Positions 44,677 through 54,447 of a stretch of DNA of 64,000 nt are shown piece by piece. The position numbers were made by a program, and so were the translations under genes. The stretch is from NCBI RefSeq assembly GCF_030273315.1, contig NZ_CP127174.1, forward strand, positions 1,984,001 to 2,048,000, in the 5' to 3' direction. The notes below the pieces were generated by a model, which saw nothing but the letters and a program-made list of their open reading frames with translations, was not told the origin of the DNA and made no database searches. The stretch is from Natrialbaceae archaeon AArc-T1-2. GTDB lineage: Archaea; Halobacteriota; Halobacteria; Halobacteriales; Natrialbaceae. Every line of letters starts with the position of its first letter. Position 1 is the first letter of the stretch.

Positions 44677-45771
44677 ATGAGTCACCCAACGCCCGACGTC
44701 TACGAGCAGGGCAAGGGCATGGACGCCCACAATCAGGTCATGCGCGAGATTCGCTCGCGCAAGGAGGCCAGCTACGACCCCCACGAGCCGACTCGCGTCT
44801 GGCTCGACGAGGACAACACGCCCGGCGGCGTCAAACGGAGCCTGACGATCATCCTCAATACCGGCGGCTGTCGCTGGGCTCGTGCCGGCGGCTGTACGAT
44901 GTGTGGCTACGTCGCAGAAAGCGTCGACGGCGGCTCGGTCTCTCACGAGGCCCTGATGGACCAGATCGACGTCTGTCTCTCCTACGAAGCCGAGAACGCC
45001 GACGAGCCCGCCCCGCTGATCAAGATCTACACCTCCGGCTCGTTCCTCGACGAGCGCGAGGTCGGTGCCGAGACCCGCGAGGCGATCGCCGACACATTCG
45101 CCGACCGCGAACGGATCGTCCTCGAGTCGCTGCCCGACTTCGTCGACCGGGAGAAACTCGCCGACTTCACCGACCGCGGGATCGACACGGACGTCGCGAT
45201 CGGCCTCGAGACCGCCACCGACCGGGTCCGTCACGACTGTGTGAACAAGTACTTCGACTTCGCGGACTTCGAAGACGCCTGCAGCGAGGCCATCGCCGCC
45301 GGCGAGGTCGGCGACGCCGAGGCGGGCGTGAAAGCCTACCTGTTGATGAAACCGCCGTTTCTCTCGGAATCGGAGGCCGTCGCCGATATGATCGCCTCGA
45401 TCGAACGCTGTGGCGACGTCTCCGGCTGTCACACCGTCTCGATGAACCCGTGTAACGTCCAGCGATACACTATGGTCGACGAACTCTACTTCAACGGCGG
45501 CTACCGTCCGCCGTGGCTCTGGTCGGTCGCACACGTCCTCGAGGAGACCGCGGAGACGGACGCCATCGTCGTCTCCGATCCCGTCGGCCACGGCTCCGAC
45601 CGGGGCCCACACAACTGCAAGGAGTGTGACGACCTCGTCCAGAAGGCGATCACGGACTTCGACCTCCGGCAGGATCCGACCGTCTTCGAGCAGGTCTCCT
45701 GTGACTGCGAGCGGACCTGGGAAGCCGTGATGGACCTCGAGCGAAGTTACAACGTGCCGCTGGCTCGTTGA
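44677..45771 (+). CDS. Archaeosine synthase radical-SAM subunit RaSEA
   Basis: A 364-residue radical SAM enzyme. The cluster site is 'CRWARAGGCTMCGY' (Cys-x7-Cys-x2-Cys). 'NTGGC', 'KIYTSGSFLDEREV', 'GLETATDRVRHDCVNKYF' and 'CNVQRYTMVDELY' match the RaSEA family. C-terminal cysteines ('CKECDDLV', 'SCDCERTW') are also typical. With ArcS it converts the lysine adduct of preQ0 in tRNA position 15 to archaeosine. ArcS is not in this window. The gene stands alone before the hut operon. Confidence 0.92.
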   Translation: MSHPTPDVYEQGKGMDAHNQVMREIRSRKEASYDPHEPTRVWLDEDNTPGGVKRSLTIILNTGGCRWARAGGCTMCGYVAESVDGGSVSHEALMDQIDVCLSYEAENADEPAPLIKIYTSGSFLDEREVGAETREAIADTFADRERIVLESLPDFVDREKLADFTDRGIDTDVAIGLETATDRVRHDCVNKYFDFADFEDACSEAIAAGEVGDAEAGVKAYLLMKPPFLSESEAVADMIASIERCGDVSGCHTVSMNPCNVQRYTMVDELYFNGGYRPPWLWSVAHVLEETAETDAIVVSDPVGHGSDRGPHNCKECDDLVQKAITDFDLRQDPTVFEQVSCDCERTWEAVMDLERSYNVPLAR

Positions 45772-45864
45772 CGACCACCGCACAACGCTCGAACACACAC
45801 GACGGTTCGGTCGCGTTCTTCGACCGCCCCACAGCTTTTGCCGTCCGCCGTAGACGACACCGAC

Positions 45865-47628
45865 ATGCACACACCGGACGACGGCGGACACGACGTCGGC
45901 GAACCCAGCGAGCAGTGGCGCGAGTACCGGGGCGCGCCGACGGGGACCGACCGCGAGTGTGCGGGCTGGCGACAGGAGGCCGCCTTCCGCCTGCTGAACA
46001 ACAACCTCGATCCCGACGTCGCAGAAGACCCGGAAAATCTCGTCGTCTACGGCGGGACAGGCCGGGCCGCCCGCTCGTGGGACGCCTACGACGCGATCTG
46101 TGACGAACTCCGCGACCTCGAGAACGACGAGACGCTGCTCGTTCAAAGCGGCAAGCCGGTCGGTCGGTTTCACACCCACGAGCGCGCTCCGCGCGTGCTG
46201 ATCGCGAACTCGAACCTCGTCGGCACGTGGGACGACTGGAACCACTTCCACGACCTCGAGGCGAAAGGTCTGATCATGTACGGCCAGATGACCGCGGGCT
46301 CGTGGGCCTACATCGGCACTCAGGGAATTATTCAGGGTACCTACGAGACCCTCGCCGAGTGCGCCCGCCAGCACTTTCCCGACACGGACGGCCTCGAGGG
46401 CAGGGTCGTCGTCACCGGCGGGCTCGGCGGGATGGGCGGCGCACAGCCACTCGCCGTGACGATGAACGGCGGCGTCTGCATCGCCGCCGAGGTCGACGAG
46501 GACCGGATCGACCGGCGCATCGAGACGGGCTACTGCCAGGAGACGGCCGACGACCTCGAGACGGCCCTCGCACGCGCCGCGGAAGCCGCCGAGGCCGGCG
46601 AGGCCTACAGCGTCGGCGTCCACACGAACGCCGCCGACATGCTCGAGGCGATGCTCGAGCGCGAGTGGATCCCCGACGTCGTCACCGACCAGACCGCGGC
46701 CCACGACGAACTCGAGGGCTACTACCCTTCGGGCTACTCCGTCGCGGAGGCCGACGCGCTCCGCGCCGAGGACCCCGAGACGTACGTCGCGGAGAGTCTC
46801 GACACGATGGAACGCCACGTCGACGCCATCCTCGAGTTGCAGGACCGTGGCGCGGTCGCCTTCGAGTACGGGAACAACATCCGCGGGCAGGTCGAGGAAC
46901 ACCGCGACCGCGAGGACGCCTTCAACTACCCGGGGTTCGTCCCGGCCTACGTCAGGCCGCTGTTCTGCCGGGGAAAGGGACCGTTCCGCTGGCTCGCCCT
47001 CTCCGGCGATCCCACAGACATTCACCGCACCGACGAGGCCGTCCTCGAGCTGTTCCCCGAGAACGACCACCTCCATCGCTGGATCGACCTCGCCCGGGAG
47101 CAGGTCCAGTTCCAGGGCCTGCCCGCGCGGGTCTGCTGGCTCGGCTATCGTGCGGATTCCGACGGGCTGACCGAGCGAGCGCGCTTCGCCCTCGAGATCA
47201 ACGATCTCGTCGCCGACGGTGAGGTCTCGGCTCCGATCGTCGTCACCCGCGATCACCTCGACGCGGGCTCGGTCGCGAGTCCGAACCGCGAGACCGAGGC
47301 GATGCGGGACGGCTCGGACGCGATCGCGGACTGGCCGATTCTCAACGCCTTGCTGAACTGTGCCGCCGGGGCCGACATCGTGAGCGTCCACGACGGCGGC
47401 GGCGTCGGCATCGGTAACGCCGTCCACGCCAACAACCACGTCGTCCTCGACGGCTCCGAACTCGCCGCCGAGAAGGCTCGCCGGGTGTTCACGACCGATC
47501 CCGGGACGGGCGTGATCCGCCACGCCGACGCCGGCTACGCGGACGCCCTCGAGGAGGCCCGGGAGTCGGGTGTACACGTACCGATGGCGGACGACGGATC
47601 GACCGGACCGACGGAGGACGAGCGGTGA
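45865..47628 (+). CDS. hutU: Urocanate hydratase
   Basis: 587 residues from ATG 45865, with a T-rich element (45835-45839) about 28 bases upstream. The family core is clear: '[23 protein letters not shown]', '[13 protein letters not shown]', '[15 protein letters not shown]', '[27 protein letters not shown]', '[18 protein letters not shown]', and the NAD-binding Cys region '[24 protein letters not shown]'. It catalyses the second step of histidine breakdown. Its stop overlaps the hutG start by one base. Confidence 0.96.
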   Translation: MHTPDDGGHDVGEPSEQWREYRGAPTGTDRECAGWRQEAAFRLLNNNLDPDVAEDPENLVVYGGTGRAARSWDAYDAICDELRDLENDETLLVQSGKPVGRFHTHERAPRVLIANSNLVGTWDDWNHFHDLEAKGLIMYGQMTAGSWAYIGTQGIIQGTYETLAECARQHFPDTDGLEGRVVVTGGLGGMGGAQPLAVTMNGGVCIAAEVDEDRIDRRIETGYCQETADDLETALARAAEAAEAGEAYSVGVHTNAADMLEAMLEREWIPDVVTDQTAAHDELEGYYPSGYSVAEADALRAEDPETYVAESLDTMERHVDAILELQDRGAVAFEYGNNIRGQVEEHRDREDAFNYPGFVPAYVRPLFCRGKGPFRWLALSGDPTDIHRTDEAVLELFPENDHLHRWIDLAREQVQFQGLPARVCWLGYRADSDGLTERARFALEINDLVADGEVSAPIVVTRDHLDAGSVASPNRETEAMRDGSDAIADWPILNALLNCAAGADIVSVHDGGGVGIGNAVHANNHVVLDGSELAAEKARRVFTTDPGTGVIRHADAGYADALEEARESGVHVPMADDGSTGPTEDER

Positions 47629-48551
47629 TGACCGCCTTCGCGAGCCCGCCTGACTGGGAGAGCCCCGCGAACGATCCCAACGACGAGACCTTCGGCGACG
47701 TTGTCGAGCCGACGAGCCTCGAGGACGCGGGCGCGTACGACGCCGTCCTCGTCGGCGAGCCCTACGACGGGGCGGTGATCGGCCGTCGGGGAGCGAGCGA
47801 GGGGCCGACGGCCATCCGGGAGCAACTGGCCGGCGTGAAAACCCACCACTTCGAGGCCGGACCCGTCCGCTCGGTCGGCGACCTCGGGGATCTCCGGACG
47901 TCCGGCGACGTCGCGGCCGTCCAGGACGACCTCGAGGACGCCACGGCGGTCGTCCACGACCTCGACGCGTTGCCGGTCTTTCTCGGCGGTGACAACTCCC
48001 TGACCGTCCCCAACGTCACGCCGCTGCTGGAGATCGGCTCGGTCGGCGCGATCAGCTTCGACGCCCACCTCGACTGCCGGGAGGTCCACGACGAGCCCAC
48101 GAGCGGGACGCCGTACCGCCAGCTCCACGAGCGCGGGCTCGACGCCTTCGCCGTCGTCGGAGCGCGGCAGTTCGAGACCGCGAGCGCGTACGCCCGCTAC
48201 GTCGACCGCCAGGGCGGGACGATCGTCACCGCGGCGGACGTCCGGCGCGATCCCGTCGCGGCCCTCGAGCGTGCCCTCGAGGCCGTCGACGGCGTCGACC
48301 ACCTCTACGTCAGCCTCGACGTGGACGCCCTCGACGCGACGGCCGCGCCGGGGGTGAGCGCGCCGACGCCCGGGGGACTTGCGAGCGTCGACCTCTACCG
48401 GGGGCTGTTCCGGGTCGCGAGAGACGATCGGATCGCCGGCGTCGAGGTCGTCGAGTGTGCGCCCCCGCTCGCGGACGGCGATCGAACGGCCGCGGCGGCG
48501 TCCCGGGCGGTTGCGCACGTCCTTGCGGGCCATACGGAGGGGAAACGATGA
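47628..48551 (+). CDS. hutG: Formimidoylglutamase
   Basis: 307 residues from ATG 47628, which overlaps the hutU stop (TGATG). It is an arginase/agmatinase-fold enzyme. The metal ligands are in 'FLGGDNSLT' (Asn-Ser where many have His), '[12 protein letters not shown]' and '[26 protein letters not shown]'. It hydrolyses formimidoyl-glutamate to glutamate and formamide. The divergent Gly-Gly-Asp-Asn motif is expected in some HutG. It overlaps hutI by four bases. Confidence 0.92.
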   Translation: MTAFASPPDWESPANDPNDETFGDVVEPTSLEDAGAYDAVLVGEPYDGAVIGRRGASEGPTAIREQLAGVKTHHFEAGPVRSVGDLGDLRTSGDVAAVQDDLEDATAVVHDLDALPVFLGGDNSLTVPNVTPLLEIGSVGAISFDAHLDCREVHDEPTSGTPYRQLHERGLDAFAVVGARQFETASAYARYVDRQGGTIVTAADVRRDPVAALERALEAVDGVDHLYVSLDVDALDATAAPGVSAPTPGGLASVDLYRGLFRVARDDRIAGVEVVECAPPLADGDRTAAAASRAVAHVLAGHTEGKR

Positions 48552-49792
48552 CCGAGACTGGGGCCCACACGCTCGTGATCCACGACGCGGCGGAGCTCGT
48601 GGTCGGGCCCGCCACCGAGTCGGACGCGACCCTCGAGGTCCGCGAGGACGCCGCGCTCGTCGCGGCAGACGGCGCGGTCGTCGCGGTCGGGGAAAGCGAG
48701 GCGATCACCCGCAAGTACCCGCCGGAGAACGCCGACGTCGCGATCGACGCGAGCGGACAGGCGGTCGTGCCCGGGTTCGTCGATCCACACACCCACGCGG
48801 TCTTCGCCGGCGACCGCTCCGACGAGTTCGAAGCCAGGCTTCGTGGCAAACGCTACCAGGAGATCCTCGAGGAGGGCGGCGGGATTCTCCGGACGGTGCG
48901 AGCGACCAGGGATGCGAGCGCGGACCGGCTGCTCGAGCGCCTCCTCGCTCACCTCGAGACCATGCTCACCCACGGGACGACGACGGCGGAGGTCAAGTCC
49001 GGCTACGGCCTCGAGACCGAGACCGAACTCGAGCTGCTCGAAGTCATCGACCGCGCCGACGCCGCCCAGCCGGTCGACTGCGTGGCGACGTTCATGGGCG
49101 CTCACGCGGTGCCCGAGGAGCGCGAGGCGGACGACTACGTCGACGCGGTCGTCGACGACCAGCTGCCGGCCGTCGCCGATCAGGGGATCGCCGCGTTCTG
49201 TGACGTCTTCTGTGAGGAAGGCGTCTTCGACGTTGCCCAGTCCCGACGCGTCCTCGAGGCCGGCCGCCGCGTCGGCCTCGAGCCGAAGGTCCACGCCGAG
49301 GAGTTCACCCGGCTGGGCGGGGCGGAACTCGCAGCCGAGCTGGGTGCGACGAGCGCTGATCACCTGCTGTATGCGACCGACGAGGACGTCGACGCGCTCG
49401 CAGCGGCGGGTACCGTCCCGGTCTTTCTCCCTGGCACCGCCTTCGCCCTCGACGAGGCTTACGCCGACGCACGGGCGTTTCTCGAGGCCGGCGCGCCGGT
49501 CGCACTCGCGACGGACTTCAACCCGAACTGTCACGTCCGGAGTATGGGGTTCGTCCAGACGCTCGCCTGTCTCGAGATGGGACTGGCCCCCGCCGAGGCG
49601 TTGCTCGGGGCGACCCACGACGCGGCGCTGGCGATCGGACGCGAGGACGGCACCGGGACGCTCCGGGAGGGTGCGCCGGCGGACGCGCTCGTGCTCGAGG
49701 CACCGTCGTCCGTCCACGTCGCCTACCGGTTCGACACCTCGGCCGTCGAGACGGTGCTCAAAGGCGGCGAGGTGGTGCGACGTCGTGGCTGA
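48548..49792 (+). CDS. hutI: Imidazolonepropionase
   Basis: A 414-residue amidohydrolase. The metal site '[33 protein letters not shown]', then '[20 protein letters not shown]', '[10 protein letters not shown]', 'VHAEEF' and 'ALATDFNPN' all match HutI. It opens the imidazolone ring to give formimidoyl-glutamate. It is the last gene of the hut operon here: the next gene is convergent, and no hutH (histidine ammonia-lyase) follows. Confidence 0.95.
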   Translation: MTETGAHTLVIHDAAELVVGPATESDATLEVREDAALVAADGAVVAVGESEAITRKYPPENADVAIDASGQAVVPGFVDPHTHAVFAGDRSDEFEARLRGKRYQEILEEGGGILRTVRATRDASADRLLERLLAHLETMLTHGTTTAEVKSGYGLETETELELLEVIDRADAAQPVDCVATFMGAHAVPEEREADDYVDAVVDDQLPAVADQGIAAFCDVFCEEGVFDVAQSRRVLEAGRRVGLEPKVHAEEFTRLGGAELAAELGATSADHLLYATDEDVDALAAAGTVPVFLPGTAFALDEAYADARAFLEAGAPVALATDFNPNCHVRSMGFVQTLACLEMGLAPAEALLGATHDAALAIGREDGTGTLREGAPADALVLEAPSSVHVAYRFDTSAVETVLKGGEVVRRRG

Positions 49793-49814
49793 GAGGACCG
49801 AACGGACCGCAGTA

Positions 49815-50240
49815 CTAGTACAGAAGCGACTCGAGTTGCTCACGCCGGCGCTCGAGGTCGATCGCGGGCTCGATCGAGGGATCGGCACACAGCCGATCGA
49901 TCGCCAGTAGCGGGTCGACGCCGGCCCGTTCGGCGGCCTCGAGGGTCGCCTCGAGACTCGCGCGGTTGGTCGCGAGCGAGTCACACAGGCCGAGGGTAAG
50001 CGCGAGCGCGACCGCGCCGTCGCCGGTCGGGAACGTCTCGCTTACGCGTGAGAAATCGGGATCGGGGTCGGGGTCGGAACCGTCGGATGTCGCTGCGTCC
50101 TCGGCCGGATACACGGCGAGACAGCGCGGACAGATCGCCGCCACGGCCGCGTTCTCGGGGGCGTGCTCGTGCCAGGGCGCGGGAATCGAAAACGCGACGG
50201 GGTCGCGCTCACACGTACACGCCAGCGGAGACGCAGACAC
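49815..50240 (-). CDS. Haloarchaeal zinc-binding protein of unknown function
   Basis: A 141-residue protein. An N-terminal metal site is suggested by 'CTCERDP' and 'ICPRCLAVYP', with a His pair ('HEHAPE') between. The rest is helical ('GAVALALTLGLCDSLATNRASLEATLEAAERAGVDPLLAIDRL'). It resembles a conserved haloarchaeal family (DUF6276-like, from memory). It ends right next to hutI, and its start is close to the atpD stop (the genes are ten bases apart), so it may be cotranscribed with atpD. Confidence 0.75.
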   Translation of the reverse strand: MSASPLACTCERDPVAFSIPAPWHEHAPENAAVAAICPRCLAVYPAEDAATSDGSDPDPDPDFSRVSETFPTGDGAVALALTLGLCDSLATNRASLEATLEAAERAGVDPLLAIDRLCADPSIEPAIDLERRREQLESLLY

Positions 50241-50249
50241 GGTCAGATC

Positions 50250-50960
50250 TCAGTCGTCGCCGGGAACGCCGCTTGCAGCCGTCTGTTCTGGCTCTTCCTC
50301 GTCTGCATCCTCGGCGTCTCGCTCGTCGGCTTCCTCCTGTTCTTTCTTCTCTTTGATCTTCTTCAGCCGGAAGATCTCCTCGCGTTCCTGTTCTTCGAGT
50401 TTCTGTTCGATGTACTCCTGGCTCTCGTACAGTTCGGGCAGGAGCTTGAACTCGAGGGCGTTGACGCGGCGTTTCGTCGTCTCGATCTCTTTGAGCATCT
50501 TCTTCATCGCCGTCTCGACCTCGGCGGCGAGGATGATGCTCTCGAGTAAGTCCTCGTAGGCTTCTGCGGCCTCGTCGATACGCGCGGAGGTGCCGAGTAC
50601 GCCGTAGCCACGCTGGTCCAGGCTCTTCGAGACCCGGGAGGACTCGATCTGTGGGACGACGACGCCCATGATGTTTTTCGACTCGGTGGTGATCTCGGGG
50701 TGTTCCTCGAGGGCCGCGGCCGCGCCCCGGACCGCGACGTCGCCTTCCATCGCCCGGGCCATGTTGATCTTCTTCTGGGCCTGCTCGTAATCGTCGGCGA
50801 GGTCGCCACGGACGTCCTGGGCCTTGTCCAGGATGTCCATGAACTCCATGATCAGCCCGTCCCGTTTCTTCTCGAGTGTGCCGTGGCCCCGCTCGGAGAG
50901 CTCGATGCGATCTTCGATCGCCATCAAGTTCTTGCGGGTGGGCTTGACGTCCTTGGCCAT
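50250..50960 (-). CDS. atpD: A-type ATP synthase subunit D
   Basis: A 236-residue central-stalk subunit. It shows the family N-terminus '[40 protein letters not shown]', '[22 protein letters not shown]' and '[50 protein letters not shown]', then a long acidic tail (haloadaptive). It forms the rotating coiled coil inside A3B3. The other subunits are not nearby, which is normal for haloarchaea where D is often apart from the main operon. Confidence 0.95.
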   Translation of the reverse strand: MAKDVKPTRKNLMAIEDRIELSERGHGTLEKKRDGLIMEFMDILDKAQDVRGDLADDYEQAQKKINMARAMEGDVAVRGAAAALEEHPEITTESKNIMGVVVPQIESSRVSKSLDQRGYGVLGTSARIDEAAEAYEDLLESIILAAEVETAMKKMLKEIETTKRRVNALEFKLLPELYESQEYIEQKLEEQEREEIFRLKKIKEKKEQEEADERDAEDADEEEPEQTAASGVPGDD

Positions 50961-51071
50961 CTTGTGGAGGGCTTGCGCACCCAGTCGGATAACTGTTTAC
51001 AGTTCGGGTCGCGACGGCGTCGCCGCGTCGGTTCAGAACCCGAGTCGACACCCGGCGAATTCTTCGATGGC

Positions 51072-51205
51072 CTTTTATGACGCCGCTTCGTTCGTCCGGG
51101 TACACATGGCACGAGAGACGCCCGCTGTGGAGGATAGAGGAAGTCGCCGCGAGGCGGCTGGCCGAGAAATTCGCCCCCGAAACTGACACCGATTCTCGAA
51201 CCTTC
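51072..51205 (+). promoter_or_regulatory. Promoter and ~100-base leader of the acyl-transferase synthase gene
   Basis: The TATA-like CTTTTAT (51072-51078) predicts a start near 51102. This leaves a leader of about 100 bases before ATG 51206. Within it, an ATG at 51106 opens a 26-codon frame ending at 51186. That frame is not rich in Leu or Ile codons, so a classical attenuation peptide is unlikely, but an upstream frame of this type could affect expression. Confidence 0.4.
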
Positions 51206-52732
51206 ATGGTAGGCCGTGACGCACTTGACGTTGACGACGATCGTACTGTTCAGCTCCTGGATACGACCCTTCGCGATGGCGAGCAAGCGCCTGGCATCTC
51301 GCTTTCCCCCGAGGAAAAAGTCGAGATCGCCACCGCGTTAGAGCGCGCCGGGGTCGACGTGATCGAGGCCGGCAGCGCCTGCACCGGCCCCGGCGAACGC
51401 CAGGGGATCGCCCGCGTGACCGACCTCGACCTCGACGCCGTGGTGACGAGTTTCTGTCGTGGCATCAGAAACGACATCGACCTCGCACTCGAGTGTGGCG
51501 TCGACGGCATCCACCTCGTCGTCCCATCGAGCGACCGCCACATCGAGGGGAAAGTCGGCACGACCCACGAGGGCAACCTCGAGACGACCGCAGAGCTCGT
51601 CGCGTACGCTGCCGATCACGACCTCTGGGTCGAGGTCATCGGCGAAGACGGCTCCCGGGCCGACCTCGAGTACCTCGAGGAACTGATGGGAACCGCACTC
51701 GACGCCGGCGCCGACCGGGTCTGTTTCGCCGACACCGTCGGCCACACTGGTCCCGAACGCACCTACGAAGCCGTCTCCCGGCTCGCCGAGCTCGGACCCA
51801 CGAGCGCCCACACCCACGACGACCTCGGACTCGGAGTCACCAACGCGCTCGCGGGTATCGCCGCGGGTGCCGATCTCATCCACTGTACCGTCAACGGGCT
51901 GGGCGAACGTGCCGGCAACGTCGCCTTAGAAGAGGTCGCGATCGCGCTCGATCACGTCTACGATGTCGAGACGCTCGAGCTCGAGGAGCTGTACGACCTC
52001 GCACAGATCGTCTCCCGGGCGACCGGCGTCGAGCTCGCGCCGAACAAGGCCGTCATCGGACAGAACGCGTTCACCCACGAAAGCGGCATCCACACCGACG
52101 GGACGCTCAAAGACGAGAAGATGTACGAGCCGTACCCGCCCGAGACCGTCGGCCGGGAACGCCGGCTCGCGCTCGGGAAACACACCGGGCGGGCGGGCGT
52201 CGAAGCGACTCTCGAGGAACACGGCGTCGAGGCAGGCGACGACGAGGTCGCCGAGATCGCCACGCGCGTGACCGAACTCGGCGACCGCGGCCGACGGGTC
52301 ACCGACGCCGACTTGCTCGCCGTCGCCGAGGACGTCACCGGCGACGACCGCGAACGCACCGTCGAACTCCTCGAGCTCACCGCGATCAGCGGGAGCGACG
52401 TCCCGACCGCGAGCGTCCGCCTCGACGTCGCCGGCGAGGAACGGGTCGCAAGCGGCACGGGATCGGGGCCGGTCGACGCCGCCGTCGCGGCAGTGCGAGA
52501 CGCACTCGGGACGGCCGCTGACGCCGAACTCGACTCCTATCACGTCGACGCGGTCACCGGCGGCACCGACGCGGTCGTCACCGTCGAGGTGACGATGCGC
52601 AGAGACGATCGTACGGTGACCGTCGCCCGTAGCGAGGCCGACATCACGCGTGCGAGCGTGACAGCCATGGTCGACGCACTCGACCGGCTGCTCGAGAACG
52701 AGCAGAACCCGACCCTGCCCGCAGACGACTAA
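51206..52732 (+). CDS. 2-isopropylmalate synthase / (R)-citramalate synthase
   Basis: 508 residues from ATG 51206. The HMGL-like barrel is complete: 'LLDTTLRDGEQAPGISLSPEEKVEIA', 'VDVIEAGSACTGPGERQ', 'GSRADLEYLEELM', 'ADTVGHTGPERTYEAV', 'HTHDDLGLGVTNALAGIAAGA', 'TVNGLGERAGNVALEEV', and 'HESGIHTDGTLKDEKMYEP'. A C-terminal LeuA dimer domain ('LDVAGEERVASGTGSGPVDAAVAAVRDAL') provides leucine or isoleucine feedback. Leucine versus isoleucine precursor cannot be decided from sequence alone, and no other branched-chain genes are adjacent. Confidence 0.88.
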   Translation: MVGRDALDVDDDRTVQLLDTTLRDGEQAPGISLSPEEKVEIATALERAGVDVIEAGSACTGPGERQGIARVTDLDLDAVVTSFCRGIRNDIDLALECGVDGIHLVVPSSDRHIEGKVGTTHEGNLETTAELVAYAADHDLWVEVIGEDGSRADLEYLEELMGTALDAGADRVCFADTVGHTGPERTYEAVSRLAELGPTSAHTHDDLGLGVTNALAGIAAGADLIHCTVNGLGERAGNVALEEVAIALDHVYDVETLELEELYDLAQIVSRATGVELAPNKAVIGQNAFTHESGIHTDGTLKDEKMYEPYPPETVGRERRLALGKHTGRAGVEATLEEHGVEAGDDEVAEIATRVTELGDRGRRVTDADLLAVAEDVTGDDRERTVELLELTAISGSDVPTASVRLDVAGEERVASGTGSGPVDAAVAAVRDALGTAADAELDSYHVDAVTGGTDAVVTVEVTMRRDDRTVTVARSEADITRASVTAMVDALDRLLENEQNPTLPADD

Positions 52733-52739
52733 TAATGAT

Positions 52740-52805
52740 GGCTGTGACTATGTTCCGATGCAACCGCAAGACGGGCCTCGGTTGCATCGGTACCGATTCA
52801 CAGCC
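52740..52805. terminator. Long stem-loop between convergent genes
   Basis: Outer stem GGCTGTGA/TCACAGCC (52740-52747 with 52798-52805) and inner stem CCGATGCAACCG/CGGTTGCATCGG (52755-52766 with 52779-52790), both perfect. It lies eight bases after the synthase stop and just before the end of the convergent gene, so it could terminate both. Confidence 0.6.
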
Positions 52806-52820
52806 GTCGTTATAAGTCCG

Positions 52821-53015
52821 TCAGAACGGCTTTTTACTGACGATCCCCTTCGGATCGAGCAGGTACAACACGGCGAGAAACAGCGCCAGCAGGACCACGA
52901 ACAGGCGAGCGACGTCGCCGAGGGAAGACGGGAGTCCGGGTTCGAGTCCGATCGCGATAAGCGCCGCGACCACGATCCAGATCGTCCCGACGAGCAATCG
53001 TTGTCGACGTTTCAT
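52821..53015 (-). CDS. Small two-helix membrane protein
   Basis: 64 residues from ATG 53015; an upstream in-frame GTG at 53021 is possible. Two hydrophobic stretches, near 9-25 ('VGTIWIVVAALIAIGLE') and 35-53 ('VARLFVVLLALFLAVLYLL'), end in the basic tail 'DPKGIVSKKPF'. No family recognised. It converges with the synthase gene across the stem-loop. Confidence 0.65.
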   Translation of the reverse strand: MKRRQRLLVGTIWIVVAALIAIGLEPGLPSSLGDVARLFVVLLALFLAVLYLLDPKGIVSKKPF

Positions 53016-53137
53016 ACTCACCAGTTCGCTCGAGCGGGTATTGAACGCGACGAAGGAGATCGACCACCGTCAGCACTCGGCGTATGTCCCAAATATCGAA
53101 AAGCCTTATCTTCGACTAGCCCGGAAACGGTAGCACG

Positions 53138-53728
53138 ATGGTCGATACGCCCAACCGACGGCGATTTCTCCAGCTCACCGGCGCGAGCGCGACGGCCGCA
53201 GTCGCCGGCTGTGCCGATCTCAACCCGATGAGCGACGGCGATGGTCCCCACGCCGACAAGGTTACGGCGATCGTCGAGCCGAACAGAGAGGCGATGCAGG
53301 AGATTCAAGAAGACGTAATGGCTGGCGAGATGGATCAGATGGAGGCCGAGCAGGAACTCGAAACGCTCGTCGATGACGCAATCACGTCGTTCGAAGATCG
53401 CGAGGCGGACGACGACGAGTTGATCGTCGAGGAGTCTGAATCGCTTACCGATCAAACGGGTCAGATGGAGATGGGGATGTTGTACCTTCTAGACGGCGAA
53501 CCCGCGTCGCTCATCGACGCGCTGATGAACGGCACCGTGAGTCAGCTCCACGGTGGAGCGACCTACGAGACGATCCTCGAGCAACAGCAGGCTGCCGAGG
53601 AACAACAGTCACCCGGAAGCGAACAGCCCGACGAAGAGGAACTCGAAGAGATCGAAGAAGAGTTAGAAGGCGAACTCGAGGAGCAGGAAGAAACCGAGGA
53701 CGACGCTGACGAGGATTCCGACGAGTAA
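53138..53728 (+). CDS. Tat lipoprotein with acidic tail
   Basis: 196 residues. The Tat leader has Arg7-Arg8-Arg9 and the lipobox VAGC with Cys25. The mature part is helical and rich in Met, Gln and Glu ('NREAMQEIQEDVMAGEMDQMEAEQELETLVDDAITSFEDREADDDELIVEESESL'). It ends in an extreme acidic stretch from about residue 150. I recognise no enzyme motif. It should be a surface-anchored, possibly coiled-coil protein. Confidence 0.8.
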   Translation: MVDTPNRRRFLQLTGASATAAVAGCADLNPMSDGDGPHADKVTAIVEPNREAMQEIQEDVMAGEMDQMEAEQELETLVDDAITSFEDREADDDELIVEESESLTDQTGQMEMGMLYLLDGEPASLIDALMNGTVSQLHGGATYETILEQQQAAEEQQSPGSEQPDEEELEEIEEELEGELEEQEETEDDADEDSDE

Positions 53729-53813
53729 CGGGACGACGGGCACCCACTTCGACGGTTCCGGCGACGTTTCTGATGAGGTACCGCCTCGACGTTCTCGACA
53801 TCGAATCCGTGTT

Positions 53814-53916
53814 GTGCTGTCGGTCATGGACCGGTGAATTGGCGTTCGGGTGAGCCGGCCGGTGAACGTGTGTCTGGTGTCGCTCGTCGCGTTCACGTCT
53901 GTATGACCGACAGTAT
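53814..53916. mobile_element. 103-bp MITE-like inverted-repeat element, copy B
   Basis: The reverse complement of copy A (25652-25754) with five mismatches in 103. The terminal repeats are CTGTCGGTCAT at 53817-53827 and its complement at 53903-53913. It lies eight bases beyond the TGA of the minus-strand gene at 53925-54407 and 85 bases after the lipoprotein stop on the other side. Near-identity across 28 kb implies recent mobility or strong constraint. Confidence 0.7.
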
Positions 53917-53924
53917 GAGTCGTT

Positions 53925-54407
53925 TCAGTCCACAGCGAACGGGCTCTCCCGTTCCGTCCAGGGCCACCCTGGAATGCGTTCTTGGAAGCCGGCCGCCAGT
54001 GCCGCCTCGAGGTCGTCGACGCCCGCGTTCTCCTCGGCCGGCCCCTGTACGTGGACGTCGGCGTAGTGAAACGTCGCCTCGCCGAGCGTTCGAAGCGGTT
54101 GGGTGCCCGAGATCGTTGCGGCGAGTTCTCGCCCGAGGATCTCGTCGACGACGAAGCCGGGATAGTCGTCCTCGACGTCTAAGTCTCGCAGAATCGCGAC
54201 CATGGCGGCGACGTTGACCGCGAGGTCGCCGTCGGCGAAGACGGCATCGACCTCCTCGCGATACTGGTCCGTGCTCGCGTGGGTGACGTCGGTCTCGAAT
54301 ATCGTGCCGAGGTCGTCGCGGACGTCGTTGATGATAGGGACGACGGTGTCCGCGCGGTCGGCTACCCAGTCCCGTTCTGCGGCGACGCGATCCGGTGTCA
54401 GTCGCAT
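53925..54407 (-). CDS. Conserved haloarchaeal protein of unknown function
   Basis: 160 residues from ATG 54407. Protein-like and acidic, it has 'AAERDWVADRADTVVPIINDVRDDLGTIFETDVTHASTDQYREEVDAVFADGDLAVNVAAMVAILRDLDVEDDYPGFVVDEILGRELAATISG' as its core (cited in part for pattern) and 'PLRTLGEATFHYADVHV' later. I see no signal peptide or helix long enough for a membrane. A TATA (TATAAAAG, minus strand near 54450) predicts a leader of about 20 bases. Upstream codons in the same frame lack coding character. Confidence 0.7.
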   Translation of the reverse strand: MRLTPDRVAAERDWVADRADTVVPIINDVRDDLGTIFETDVTHASTDQYREEVDAVFADGDLAVNVAAMVAILRDLDVEDDYPGFVVDEILGRELAATISGTQPLRTLGEATFHYADVHVQGPAEENAGVDDLEAALAAGFQERIPGWPWTERESPFAVD

Positions 54408-54447
54408 ATCGGCCGTTCGTCGCGTACCCCCCTCACGTTTGCGAAGG

